From assembly GCF_037325665.1 (NCBI RefSeq), contig NC_090258.1, positions 38,584,108 through 38,648,107 on the forward strand: 64,000 nucleotides of DNA. Reading direction: 5' to 3'. Source of the stretch: Littorina saxatilis (lineage: Eukaryota > Mollusca > Gastropoda > Littorinimorpha > Littorinidae). Below are positions 23,487 through 34,159 of the stretch, piece by piece. The position numbers were made by a program, and so were the translations under genes. Each line of letters opens with the position of its first letter. The stretch's first letter is position 1. The notes below the pieces were generated by a model. The model did not search any database. It was not told the origin of the DNA and saw only the letters and a program-made list of their open reading frames with translations.

Positions 23487-26400
23487 TGTCGTGTTTTTCC
23501 TTTCGTCACTCTCAGTCGCAAAGGAGACACAACGATTTGTGTAGGTTCTGTAGATTTATTAACAGCTGGAACAACGGTGACAATATCTCTCAGCACAGTG
23601 TAAGAAAGAACAAGTGCAAGACTGGTAAAGAACAACAATACGTGTGCGCAGCCCTACTTATATAGTTAATGGACATACGAGAATATTCGGGAAACATCGA
23701 CACTAATCTGGTTAGATCTACACAGTTCCATCTGTTCGATGAGCGTCTACGCTTACGTCATGAGTGACTGCGCACTAGATCAAAGTAAGTTCCATAATGT
23801 TCTATATCCTTCCATTCGATTCCAGTGGTATCTAGCGATCTCCACAACACCTCCCCACCTAAACTGATGCTACTCCTCAAGCATCAACAGCAAAGTCTCT
23901 CTGTGGGTTTGCGTGTTCTCTTTGACCGTCTTGGATTGTCTGGTCCATACTCTGGAACGGATGGAGTACCTTTGGGTTTGGTCTGTCTCCGAGTTTGTGG
24001 CACAGTTTCCAAGATCTCCATGGGGTGATCTGTTACAAGTTCAGAAACAGTGTCCACTTCCTCACCAGGTTCATTGTCTTCCTCAGTGGTGTAGCGTGGC
24101 TGTAGCTGTTCCCAGTGTCGTCTCCATACTGGACCATGAGGAATGACCATGACGTTGAAGCAGCGAGTACCCAGAGACTTCTTGATGACTGCTGGTACCC
24201 ATCGGGGTTGTTTGTCTCGGCGAGGTCCATGGTACAGAGCATACACAGGATCTCCGGCCTTGTACTGTCTGGTTACCTTGACGACAGCTTTCAAGTCTGG
24301 AGTCATCTGAGACTTGGATGCCTCCTTGGATTGCTTGCCCTGAGCGATGTGGGCTGGCGAGGGCAGCAGAGTGTCGATCCTTTCCTTGTGGATTTGGCTG
24401 TAGTTCCTTTCTGCAGCCGTGAGAGTCTTGGACACGTTGGCGATTGGGCGCTCGCTTCCATCTGGATAGCGATGAAATAGGACTGCTCCAATTCCAACGT
24501 TGGACGCGTCACAAGCTAGTCCCAAAGTCTTGTTTGGATCGAAGTGTACCAGAACTTGATCCGAGGAAAGCACATTTTTCAACTGTTCAAATGCTGCCTG
24601 TTCCTCATCTCCCCACTTCCAGGGGTTCGCCTTCTTCGTCAGGCGGTAGAGCGGCTCTGCCATGCTGGCCAGGTTAGGGATGAACTTCCCGTAAAACTGA
24701 ACTGAGCCCAAGAAAGACTTCAAGCTTGAGACGTCCGTAGGGGCTGGCATTTTCAAAACTGCCTCGACCTTCGATCCTTTGGAGATCCCTTCGGCCGATA
24801 AGGTATGTCCAAGGTATTCCACACTGGCTTGTGCGAACTCGCACTTTTCACGACGACATCTGAGTCCTTTGTCGTTCAGACGAGTGAGCAAACGTTCCAG
24901 ATTGCTCAGGTGGTCGTTGGCGTCCTTCCCGCTGACGAGTATATCATCTTGGAAGACGGCAACACCAGGTAGATCACAGGTCAGGTTTTCCATGATCTCT
25001 TGAAAGTAACCAGGTGCTGACTTTATCCCGAAAGGAAGTCGTTGCTGCAGGAGTACCCCACGGTGAGTGCTGAGGGCTAGCCTGCGTTGACTCTCTGGTG
25101 CCAGCTTGATCTGGTTGTAGGCATCAGCAAGATCGATCTTGGTGTATCCGAATCCACCTCCTAGCTTCTGCATCAGTTCCTCTGGGAGTGGCATTGGATG
25201 ACGGTGATCTTCAAGCTGATCATTGATGCCCACTGAGTAGTCACCACAGATCCGTAGCTTGGGCTTCAGGGTGCCCGAGGTTTGTGCCTTACGAATTGGT
25301 ACCACTGGCGTTCCGTATTCGTTGAACTGGACTGGCTTCCAGACTCCTTTGGCGATGCCTTCTTCGTAGCCTTTGGCGAGGTCATCACGAAGAGCGAAAG
25401 GTACCGGACGTGCCTTGTGAAAAACCGGCTTCGCATCAGACTTGAACTTCACGTCCAGTTCGAAGTCCTTGAGACATCCCAATTCTTGTTTGAAGAGATT
25501 TGGGAATTTATCAGACAGTCTGTGACAATCTCGTAGCAGGGCAGCATAAGGCGCGTTGGAGGTCGCTGGATGCGTAGGTTTTGCACCCTCACTCTTTGCG
25601 TGACTCTCTAGCTCTATGCTCCTCAGTCCTAGAGCATTGTCCACAGAAATTCCCAGAGTCTGGATTGCGTTGCGTCCTAGCAGATTCAGATGAGGAATCT
25701 TGGTGACGATGTACGGAATTGAGCTTTGCTTACCAGTCACTGGATCCTTGGTTTGGCCCATGAAAGTTCCCAGCACGGGCAGGTCGTGCTTGCTGGCAGA
25801 CTCGTAACGATGTGTGACGTCATCCAGCTTCGGTTTTCCTAGTTGTCTCCAGACCGGAAGAGAAACAAAATTTCCCGTAGTTGCGGTGTCCAGTTCCATG
25901 GTGAACTGTCGGTCCTGGATTGTTATGGGTACATCCAACCTAGGAGTATCTTGGGGAACTTCACCGAGGATCGCGTTGACAAGCTCTGCTTTCGTGACTC
26001 TCTTCACGGAAGCCTGGGAATGTCGTTCCCGATTCTGATGTTGCTTTTTTCTACAGACAGCTTCCAAATGTCCTGTGACGTCACAGTATCGGCATTTGGC
26101 TTCTTTGTAGGGGCAGTCTGTTGCTTTGTGGGCCTTTCCACATCGGTAGCACTTCCTGTCTGTGGAATTAGACTGCTTGTGGTTCTTTCGTGGACCCGTA
26201 GTCTTGTTCTGGTGGACCTTGTTGACTGGCATGGTCTTGGAACCGTAGACAGTTTCCTTGGCAACCTTCGCTGCGTCTTCAGTCTCAATCGCGACTTGGA
26301 CAGCACGTGCGAAATCCAGCTCTGTGTCCTTGATCTTGAATAGAGCCTTTAAGACAGCCTCATTGTTGACAGAACATATGAATCTCTGTCTCAGAGCTTC

Positions 26401-27417
26401 GTCTTGTGGGTTTTTGATCGAAGGAAAGTCACAGGTAGCGGCGTCTTGGCGTATGCGCGCTGCTAACTCCTGGAGAGTTTCGCCTGGCTTCCGTTTCATG
26501 TCACTCCAGAACTTGAAACGTTCTCGCACTATGAAGAGTTTCGGGTCGAACTGTTCTTTCATGAATTTGACAATCTCGTCCATTGTCAAACTGTTGATGT
26601 CCTTGGGCGGATTTTGCTGAGTAGCCAGATTTGCCAGTTGTTTGTAGACCGTAGCAGTCTGATTCGTCAAGAAAACTTGAGCCTTGCGCTGCTCCGGCAC
26701 GGAGTTGGCGACCACAAACGTGCAAAATCTTGACCAGTAGTCAGGCCACAGTTCCGATGTTGCATCAAACGCAACAAAAGATGGGATTGCAGCTGCCTGT
26801 GTAGTAATGGGAAAACGTAGATTCGAAGCACTCGGATCGTCGTAGCTTTCCTCCCTGGCAGAAGCTGCGGCACCACTGAACACTTTCATCATCATCTCCA
26901 TCTGGTGCATTTGTTGCTCCATATCTTCCTTGTGCTGGCGTTGCTGTTGCTCCAACTGCTGCCTCAGAAGCGTTATCAGCTGCTCTGTTTCCGTCATTTT
27001 GCAGTAATAAGTCACTCCGAATAGACAAGGGAAGTAACTGTCGGCGACGCCAGTTGTCGTGTTTTTCCTTTCGTCACTCTCAGTCGCAAAGGAGACACAA
27101 CGATTTGTGTAGGTTCTGTAGATTTATTAACAGCTGGAACAACTGTGACAATATCTCTCAGCACAGTGTAAGAAAGAACAAGTGCAAGACTGGTAAAGAA
27201 CAACAATACGTGTGCGCAGCCCTACTTATATAGTTAATGGACATACGAGAATATTCGGGAAACATCGACACTAATCTGGTTAGATCTACACAGTTCCATC
27301 TGTTCGATGAGCGTCTACGCTTACGTCATGAGTGACTGCGCACTAGATCAAAGTAAGTTCCATAATGTTCTATATCCTTCCATTCGATTCCAGTGGTATC
27401 TAGCGATCTCCACAACA
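23487..27417 (-). mobile_element. Nested young Gypsy element, Mag/K02A2.6-like
   Basis: Two 363-bp LTRs (23487-23849 and 27055-27417; TGTCGTGTTT to CACAACA) differ at about one position that I can see. The 5-bp target duplication GTACC lies at 23482-23486 and 27418-27422. After the 5' LTR on the minus strand is a primer-site-like TGGCGTCGCCGACAG. A purine tract (AGGTGGGGAGG) abuts the 3' LTR. It was inserted into the gag of interior B, so it is the youngest element of the stack. It appears reduced or broken rather than whole. Confidence 0.92.
23884..27015 (-). CDS. Gag-pol of the nested Gypsy element (fossil)
   Basis: The 1043-residue frame shows the following parts in order: a Gln-rich coiled coil (about 10-50); a gag core (about 90-270); two zinc knuckles (C-Y-R-C-G-K-A-H and C-R-Y-C-D-V-T-G-H); an aspartic protease (M-E-L-D-T-A-T-T-G); a reverse transcriptase with V-F-Q-D-D-I-L-V-S-G; the start of RNase H (L-A-C-D-A-S-N-V-G-I-G); and a basic C-terminal pol tail (W-R-R-H-W-E-Q-L-Q). 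Related families carry a longer pol, so this is taken as a shortened, non-autonomous copy. Family placement (Mag-like) rests on the reverse transcriptase and protease motifs. Confidence 0.85.
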   Translation of the reverse strand: MTYYCKMTETEQLITLLRQQLEQQQRQHKEDMEQQMHQMEMMMKVFSGAAASAREESYDDPSASNLRFPITTQAAAIPSFVAFDATSELWPDYWSRFCTFVVANSVPEQRKAQVFLTNQTATVYKQLANLATQQNPPKDINSLTMDEIVKFMKEQFDPKLFIVRERFKFWSDMKRKPGETLQELAARIRQDAATCDFPSIKNPQDEALRQRFICSVNNEAVLKALFKIKDTELDFARAVQVAIETEDAAKVAKETVYGSKTMPVNKVHQNKTTGPRKNHKQSNSTDRKCYRCGKAHKATDCPYKEAKCRYCDVTGHLEAVCRKKQHQNRERHSQASVKRVTKAELVNAILGEVPQDTPRLDVPITIQDRQFTMELDTATTGNFVSLPVWRQLGKPKLDDVTHRYESASKHDLPVLGTFMGQTKDPVTGKQSSIPYIVTKIPHLNLLGRNAIQTLGISVDNALGLRSIELESHAKSEGAKPTHPATSNAPYAALLRDCHRLSDKFPNLFKQELGCLKDFELDVKFKSDAKPVFHKARPVPFALRDDLAKGYEEGIAKGVWKPVQFNEYGTPVVPIRKAQTSGTLKPKLRICGDYSVGINDQLEDHRHPMPLPEELMQKLGGGFGYTKIDLADAYNQIKLAPESQRRLALSTHRGVLLQQRLPFGIKSAPGYFQEIMENLTCDLPGVAVFQDDILVSGKDANDHLSNLERLLTRLNDKGLRCRREKCEFAQASVEYLGHTLSAEGISKGSKVEAVLKMPAPTDVSSLKSFLGSVQFYGKFIPNLASMAEPLYRLTKKANPWKWGDEEQAAFEQLKNVLSSDQVLVHFDPNKTLGLACDASNVGIGAVLFHRYPDGSERPIANVSKTLTAAERNYSQIHKERIDTLLPSPAHIAQGKQSKEASKSQMTPDLKAVVKVTRQYKAGDPVYALYHGPRRDKQPRWVPAVIKKSLGTRCFNVMVIPHGPVWRRHWEQLQPRYTTEEDNEPGEEVDTVSELVTDHPMEILETVPQTRRQTKPKGTPSVPEYGPDNPRRSKRTRKPTERLCC

Positions 27418-28056
27418 GTACCCCATCGCCAAACGCTGCGCCCCAACAGACCTCGGCCCCAACAATCCCGGCGTCATCAAAGACTTCTCCATCCTCGGCG
27501 TAGAAACCGCACCCGGCGTACCACCCGTAGCCAACAACGTCGCACCGCCACTTGGTACAGTGAACCTAGGAGGGGTCACCACCAGGGATGCAGCCGCAGA
27601 CGTCGCTGGAACCTTCTCCTCCATCCTAGCCGCCCGCCTCAACTGACGCTCATCCCGATCTAAATTCGACATCTCGTCGACGAACCACCCTCACCTTGAC
27701 CCCAATTCCAAACTCCAAAGATGATCGCCCACCACAACCGCGGACAGAATAATACAAAGCAACAACCACAATAGAACTTACCCAAACAGCCAGCTGACAA
27801 CCTTGGTAGAGTGAGATCCGAGTGATCAGTTCGGACCCCAGGTGTGCTCAAACCCACTCGTTCTCTCTCCTTCCTCTACCGGGTCAAAATAGCCACCCAG
27901 GCTTAAAGCCTTTAAGTCGCCCGCCAACCGCCCACGCTAGTCCTCATTCATACCCTTTCACAACTGATTCACACGAGTCACGGCCCTTACTTCCCGATGC
28001 TATCTAAACCCTTCCTAATCCCCGAAATGAAACTCCTATCCCACCGCTGCCACCAT

Positions 28057-30729
28057 TGTAACTCCCCTAAGTTTTGGGAGAGGTATAGGAATACCTTTTA
28101 TCGCACAAAACACTCAGACACAATCAACCACTCTTACTCTAATCACTGACTCCACACCCAGGCAACATTCAAACTAAAGTTTATTATTTACACACACGAC
28201 ATCACCGCATTCACATTCACACCCAATCACAATCACTCAAAATCAAAGATAGATGAAGTAGGAAGAATTATCTTAAAGTTTTAACAAAACAAAATGGCTA
28301 TGAGAGTTTATAACTTGATACTAAGAGAACTGTAGATACCCCTAAATATTACCATTTACCACCTTAATTCCCTAATCCCGAAAAATCAAGATGTCTCTTT
28401 ATAAATTTATCTCAACTCAAAATCCGCTTATCTTCACTTACATTAATCAATTAACCCCGTTATTTATTAACTAACTTTTATTTCTAACTTATGTTTACAC
28501 TAATACCTCGTGATAGGGACTACCGACGTTTACTGCTACACTGCCTTCAACCTTGATGCATAAGATCAACGCCAAACGCAGCTACACATGAAACCAGTAG
28601 GCCCAGCCACCAGTAATACTAACTAACTTAACTTTAAATAACAAAACCCTCAATTCTCTTCCACTTATTTCAACACAATATTTATCTAATGGTACGAACG
28701 TTAATTCATCAATAACACACTCACATTAATCCACCACGTAATAGCCTTGCTTCATAACAACAAATTACCATATCACCACATAATTTTCTCTTCGTGCGTG
28801 GTGATCATGACGTTTCACATCAAAGTCCAGTTTCAAATCTCGCCGATCCACGAAGTCAAACGTCGCTCGAAAAATTAAAGACACTCCAGATTAATCCCGT
28901 TGAAAATGTAATTAACCAGGCCTGGTACTAAATTACTAACCTAATATTTAATTAATAGTCAATTACTACCTGGTTTCCTCTAACACTTGCAGAATCTCCA
29001 CGTCTTTAATGTATTTAAACTAACTTATAGGTCACAGTGCTTATTGAAGCCACAGCTGCATAGCTCAGGCACACAGATGCCATAATATATTCTTATGCAC
29101 AGACTGCTCGTGGCAATAGAATGCCAGCACTTTCACCACTTTACCCACTGACGGTGGGCCACCTCACCTCCACAGCTCACACTTTGCGACACACCGGTGG
29201 TCAAAAACCCCACCAACTAGCACGCCTTCATCCCAGGTATAGAGCCGGAAGCATCTTGCACCCGGAAACTCATGCTGTCTCACATGTCGTTCATCCCTCC
29301 TGGCTTGGACTCTTCCACAGCCCCGCTTCTGTGCTTGAACGCTGTCGTAGGAACAAAGCCAAGTATAACTACTTGTTCCCCCAACAATACTTCAATTATC
29401 TCCCCTTACCCACAAAGTCCATAAATTGACTCTCCTAACAACAATATCTTCCTCATTAGACTTCCCATAATTATCAATACTCATCAACTTACAAAGTCCC
29501 CTCTTTACTTAATTACTCACTAATTACCATAACTAACTACTTAATTACCCCCCCTGGCCATCTCATCAAAGTTACTATTTAATTTTAACCACAACACCAT
29601 TATCAAAATTCCAGAGTCCCAACATGGCCAATTATGTAATAATTCTTACAATTTTCACTCACTTAAATACCTAATTATAGTCTTTACTTTTATGCAATTG
29701 TAAATCCACCATCATCAATATAAATGTACAAAGTATTTACAACTCCCATTTCACAAAATCAATACAACATGGCTGCCCCCATACTAAACAATTCCTATTC
29801 CATTATTTGACCCAACCATTCACAAGCAGCCCCTTCACAAACAACGCCACTTCCCTCACCCCTTATGAATTTAAGTCATATTACATAGTGGCACCTCGTT
29901 CTTCCCTCTTTCTCTAACCGTGATGACGTCACATATTCAAAACCAACCCCCCGTCTTCTGTCTTGACAGTGAACTCCCGTTTACACCTCCCGTACCTCGT
30001 GTCCAATTTTCCGCACTTGCAACTACTACACGACTCATTCTCTGGAGTTAACGCTCTCTACCTTAAATTCACCCTCCATAAAAATAAATCCTTCCCACAC
30101 ATGAGTTCACTCGCAGCAACTGCTGACACCTCTTTTCTTCTTTCCACCAGCCTACTCGCTCTCCACACTTCTTGCACAATGAAAAACTGTCCACCCCCTT
30201 TCCCTCGTTTCCCATTCCCCCTCTCCCCTTTCTACCCCAGACACCCTACACATAAAATGACACTAACCAAGGAAACTAAAAACTTAAACTCTCTCATACA
30301 CAAACATTTTCGAACCAACAAATTTTGACCCTGAGCACGGAAGGAGAGAAAAACTACAGAATTTCAACACACCTTGCCGTTCGAGGACTGACCACCCGTA
30401 GAACCCTTGAAGCCACACCAAGACAGCTGGAACACAACTTGTCTCCGGGGTTGTACAAACATCAACACGCCGGTCGGCCGGATAGAGCATTTACATCAAC
30501 CATCCGTTTACTTCACAATTTTACACAGCAGTGACCTTCGAGCCTGTGACTCGTTCACGCACCACGCAACACCACGTGCGTGAATACCCTCCCGCGATTG
30601 GCTGTCCATATCCACGGACACACACCGAGTCACTGTATAGGCACTCAGCTAAGCCAAAACCGCACGAAACCCAGCTCATGCACGAATTACAAAACAAGTC
30701 ATGGCTGGACTTGGGCAGAGTTTGTGACA
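28057..30729 (-). repeat. Gypsy LTR3 (outer, upstream LTR)
   Basis: 2.67 kb, differing from LTR2 by only a handful of small changes that I can see. At about 30470-30500 it shares with LTR1 several bases that LTR2 lacks (GGTCGGCC, AGAGCATTTACATC). TCTTT follows at 30730. Confidence 0.92.
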
Positions 30730-30734
30730 TCTTT

Positions 30735-31202
30735 GCACCTCGGCAATAGCTGGGTAAGACAAATTTGCGGCACTTTCAACGCATAGTGGAAGTACGAAGC
30801 AGTGGCCACGATCATCGATGACAGCTCTTCTACGTCACACTTGTGTACCTTGTCATTGTCGCCTATCATGATAACAAGTGTGTCTGGTGTGATTTGACGA
30901 ACCTTCTCTGCGAAAATGCCTTGAGTTAATTCTTGTGTCTTAGCACCGCCAATGCCACAAAAATACACTTTTGCCCTCGCTACGTTGAAGTTGCTATGCA
31001 CTTGACTATCTACCCTTTTGTTTTGATGAATTCGCCCACACGTCTTGCGTGCGAATGCCCTTTGAACAACACCTTGCTCGATCTCTCCATTTCCGAGCCT
31101 TGTTTGCAACAAAGACTCCAACCCACGCTATTAATGTAGGTCGCCCTACTGACCCATGCTCGATTCGAATTAGGACGATTCACATGAATTTTCCCTCGCA
31201 CC
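30735..31202 (-). pseudogene. SGNH-hydrolase-like gene, N-terminal part
   Basis: The minus-strand frame opens upstream of S-S-K-V-L-F-K-G-H-S-H-A-R-R-V, a nucleophile-Ser-type block with Gly-His-Ser. It continues in another frame with Y-F-C-G-I-G-G-A-K-T and D-T-L-V-I-M-I-G-D-N-D, the Gly and Asn blocks of SGNH hydrolases. A one-base slip in an A-rich run near 31025 separates the two frames. It ends at the Gypsy array, and the C-terminal part is at 12929-13209. SGNH domains of this sort are also found in mobile elements of invertebrates, so host origin is not certain. Confidence 0.6.
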
Positions 31203-31944
31203 GCGGAGCTTAGTAAAATGCGTGATTAAAAGGAAAAGAAATTCTTGCATTTGACAGTTGAAGGTGAAACCTGAGCGATGGTGCAGTCACGGGAACAATT
31301 CCTCAGCAACATTGAAATGAAGTAAATCCTCTCTTGTGCAAAGTCCCATCAAAAGTAACGTCAATCCATGGCACACCGTCGTCTTCCCTCCAGGCTGTTT
31401 CTTCATCTCCATCATTTCCAGCATCGTCCAGCTCATCGTGCATTTCTTCTCCAGGAGGATAGACTTCCCTGTAGGTTTCTTTGACCATGTCCATGGTTGT
31501 GTCCAGTGTAGCGGTGACTGTAGACACAATTGTGCCACTGACAGCCTTGTCTTTCTTCGTGAATGTCCTTTTGTTTATGTTGGGCATTCCAAACGCAGCA
31601 CAGAATTTGTCAGTGCTGACAAAGCCCTTGCCAATTTCGTGGGTGTAGAGGCACATTCTTTGATTCACCTCAAAGGGTTCATTTTTTTTTCTGAGTTGTT
31701 CACTCGTGGCGATGAAAATTCTGTCTCTTCAAAATCACAGTCTAGTATACTGAAAGGCAAAAGAAACGCAATTGTTGGGTGTAGAACGATATTTAATTTA
31801 TTAGTCTGTAAAAAGGATACAGTTTTCGAAAGAGCTGTGTCAACAGGTTTCGGTATGTTATATGTCCGTAATGCTCAAACAATGTTCCCTTATCTGGGCC
31901 ATCAGCAGCAACTGCAACAGGTCATTCAGCCCAGTTCCAATCAG

Positions 31945-33090
31945 TCAGTATTGAGTATGCCCCCCTCTCGCCTGGTCAACTGCACGACATCTGGCTGGCA
32001 TTGAGTGGATGAGGCGATTGACGGAGGCGATGTGGACATTGGGCCACACGTCCCTGATGGCCTGCTCCTGGGCTGCAGCGGTTGCGGGCCTTGGCTGCAC
32101 GTTGTTCAGCTCCTGTTGCAGGGCATCCCAAAAGTGTTCGATAGGGTTGAGATCAGGGCTATAGGCAGGCCACTGCATCACCCTGATGTTGTGATGCTGC
32201 AGAAAGTCGGCTGTAAGTCTGGCAGTGTGAGGCCTGGCGTTGTCCTGCTGCAGAGTGAAGTTCCTGTGCTGGTTGAAAAAGGGAACCACAGCTGGCCTCA
32301 GCACCTGGTCAATGTAGCGCTCTGCTGTGACGCCATTGCCTCGTCCTGGGCCGATGTTTTGAAAGATGATGGGTCCCAGGACTTCATGCAGGCAGATGCC
32401 GCCCCATATCATCACACTAGGGCCTCCCCAGCGATCCCACTACAAGATGTTGTTGGGAGCATATCTCTGGTTGTCTCGCCTCCAGATCCGGATCCGACTC
32501 TCATCTGTGAACAGAATGTTCTGCCACTGTCGCCAGGTCCAGTTCAAGTGCTGCTGTGCGAATTGGTACCTGGCTAGTCTGGCGTGAGCGGTCAGTACAG
32601 GTGCTCTCCTGGCGGGACGTCTGCAGTGAAGGCCTCTGTCAACCAGATTGATTAGTGCTTTTGTGAACAAGAAACAATTAACAAGTGGCTCTATCCCATA
32701 TCCCCCCCCCCCCTTTCCCCGTCGCGATATAACCTTCGTGGTTGAAAACGACGTTAAACACCAAATAAAGAAAGAAAGCCGACGTCGAACTGTGCGGGAA
32801 CTTACTGGCCTGTTGCTGTTGTCAGCAACGTCTCTGGCTGTTGCTGCTGCAGTGTGGAACGGATCCCGTACGTGCTGTCGATAAATGGCACGATTTTCTC
32901 GTTCAGTGGTGACACGTGGTCTTCCACTCCTTGCCAAGTCATTCGTGAACCCAGTTTGCAAATATCGTTGCCAGAGACGGGCGATGGTAGAGGGATGGAC
33001 GCCAAAAGCATTAGCAACCTCATTCTGTGGCGTTCCCAGCGTCAGCTGGCTTATTGCTCTTTCACGGTCAGTGGCGTTCAATCTCGGCAT
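31945..33090 (-). pseudogene. Tc1 transposase, broken (DD34E)
   Basis: It starts at 33090 with M-P-R-L-N-A-T-D-R-E-R-A-I. An N-terminal helix-turn-helix pair carries the S-G-R-P-R linker. The catalytic triad is visible: F-T-D-E-S-R-I-R-I-W, then L-Q-Q-D-N-A-R-P-H-T-A, then P-D-L-N-P-I-E-H-F-W, with 34 residues between the last two acids. Two lesions are clear: a TAG at 32440-32442 where related proteins have an ordinary residue, and a retroposon tail of about 130 bp inserted at about 32650-32780, which adds foreign residues between R-R-R-L and D-R-G-L-H-C. It therefore cannot make active transposase. Confidence 0.88.
32650..32780 (+). mobile_element. 3' end of another mollusc-type SINE
   Basis: The stretch with GTCGCGATATAACCTTCGTG, then GACGTTAAACACCAAATAAA and tail GAAAGAAAG, is a common 3' end of short retroposons in mollusc genomes. 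It lacks a tRNA-like head, so it is 5' truncated. It sits inside the Tc1 transposase frame. Confidence 0.65.
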
Positions 33091-34159
33091 AGCTGGTTTT
33101 TGGAATAGGGGAATGCCAGATAGCGTACAATACTGCCATTTATACGGCATGAACAGCGAGTCGTGCTGAGACCCAAAACATCGGCATTCTGCACTTCCAT
33201 TGTCTCTGCACGTGCAGCACAACCATTTCATCTTTCTCGCTCTGTGCAGATCTAGCATGGCAAGTTTTGCACGTGCCTTTCTCACAGCGGCATCACTAGA
33301 CACTGCTGAGTCCGACGTGGACCAATTTCAACCATAAATAGGCACATGATAATAAGACATAATCTTGAAAATATCGTTCTGAAAACAAATTGCGTTTCTT
33401 TTGCCTTTCAGTATACATTTGACAGTGATTTCCCTTGCAAGTCCAAGATGTGATCCAAGGGAAAACTGAAGAGAGGCAGCACAATCTGGACAGGTGATGT
33501 AAGACATGAGTTTATTTAGTTGTCCTGCCTCCACTAAACACCATTCAGGGACATCATCCGCGATGTCAAGGCGAGCACGATTGTTTGGTCCACGGAATCT
33601 TCTAAGTTTCTCCGCAGAAGTTGACAGTGGAGGGTTTTCCTGTTGATCTCCTGCTTCATTCGGAACCATCAGCAAAGTTGATGAATGGGCAGGGCCTTCG
33701 ACAGTAAGTACGTGTGTAACTGCCTCTCCGACATCGTTGGCGTTCTCTACTGCTCGTTCTTGTTTCATACTCGCTAGCAAAATGAGCTGCTCCTTTCTAC
33801 TGGTGCTCAACTTCCCAACTCTGCCGTTCTCTATCACCTTTTTCTTAGCCCGAGCCATTGTTATCGTATCAAAGGTTGTTTCTCACGGAAAAAATCACTT
33901 TTGGTTGTCACCGGATGTTTTCATGTGTAACCAGGAAGTTGTAAACCCGAATGAACTTCGGCTGTTCCCGTCATGTCCGAGAGTCTCTTCGGTAGTTTCC
34001 GGATGCAAATTTGGTAGGCTGAGCATGCGCACTCGCAAAGTAAACCGGTTTCCGATTTCGGGTTATGAAACGAACCAATGGATGTCGAGTACCTTCCAAA
34101 TTAGGACATTTCCGTTCGATAACCATTATCGCCTTTACGGACTAGTGGCTGAGTGAATG

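Larger units (their letters stand above)
13215..30729 (-). mobile_element. Compound Gypsy insertion: three LTRs, two interiors
   Basis: Family: Gypsy (Metaviridae), probably Gmr1-like. Order on the minus strand: LTR3, interior B, LTR2, interior A, LTR1. TCTTT lies directly outside both outer LTRs (13210-13214 and 30730-30734), and the middle LTR has no duplication of its own. This is the expected product of recombination between LTRs of related copies, or of a tandem integration. Beside each downstream LTR is a purine tract (GGGTGGGGGG). After each upstream LTR is a primer-site-like TGGTGGCAGCGGTGGGA. LTR2 and LTR3 are nearly identical, so the insertion is young. The coding part is reduced. 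Confidence 0.85.
31748..33413 (-). mobile_element. Tc1-like DNA transposon (1.67 kb)
   Basis: The inverted ends TACTGAAAGGCAAAAGAAAC pair over at least 27 bp at the two termini, with TA on both sides (31746-31747 and 33414-33415). The interior holds one transposase gene on the minus strand. The length is typical of Tc1. It is inserted in a Mutator-like transposase gene. Confidence 0.9.
31287..33858 (-). pseudogene. Mutator-like transposase, N-terminal half, split by Tc1
   Basis: It starts at 33858 with M-A-R-A-K-K-K-V-I-E-N-G-R. A Cys pair follows (I-T-C-P-D-C-A-A-S-L). Beyond the Tc1 element (31748-33413) it continues with F-V-S-T-D-K-F-C-A-A-F-G-M and W-I-D-V-T-F-D-G-T-L-H-K-R-G-F-T-S, the V-S-F-D-G-T-W-H-K-R-G block of the Mutator-like family. 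It stops matching at about 31310. Besides the insertion, a run of nine A at about 31681 changes the frame. The C-terminal half is not here. Confidence 0.6.

Noticed and set aside
32005-32577. 190-residue + strand frame opposite Tc1 transposase
   Set aside because: Antisense shadow of the DD34E transposase.
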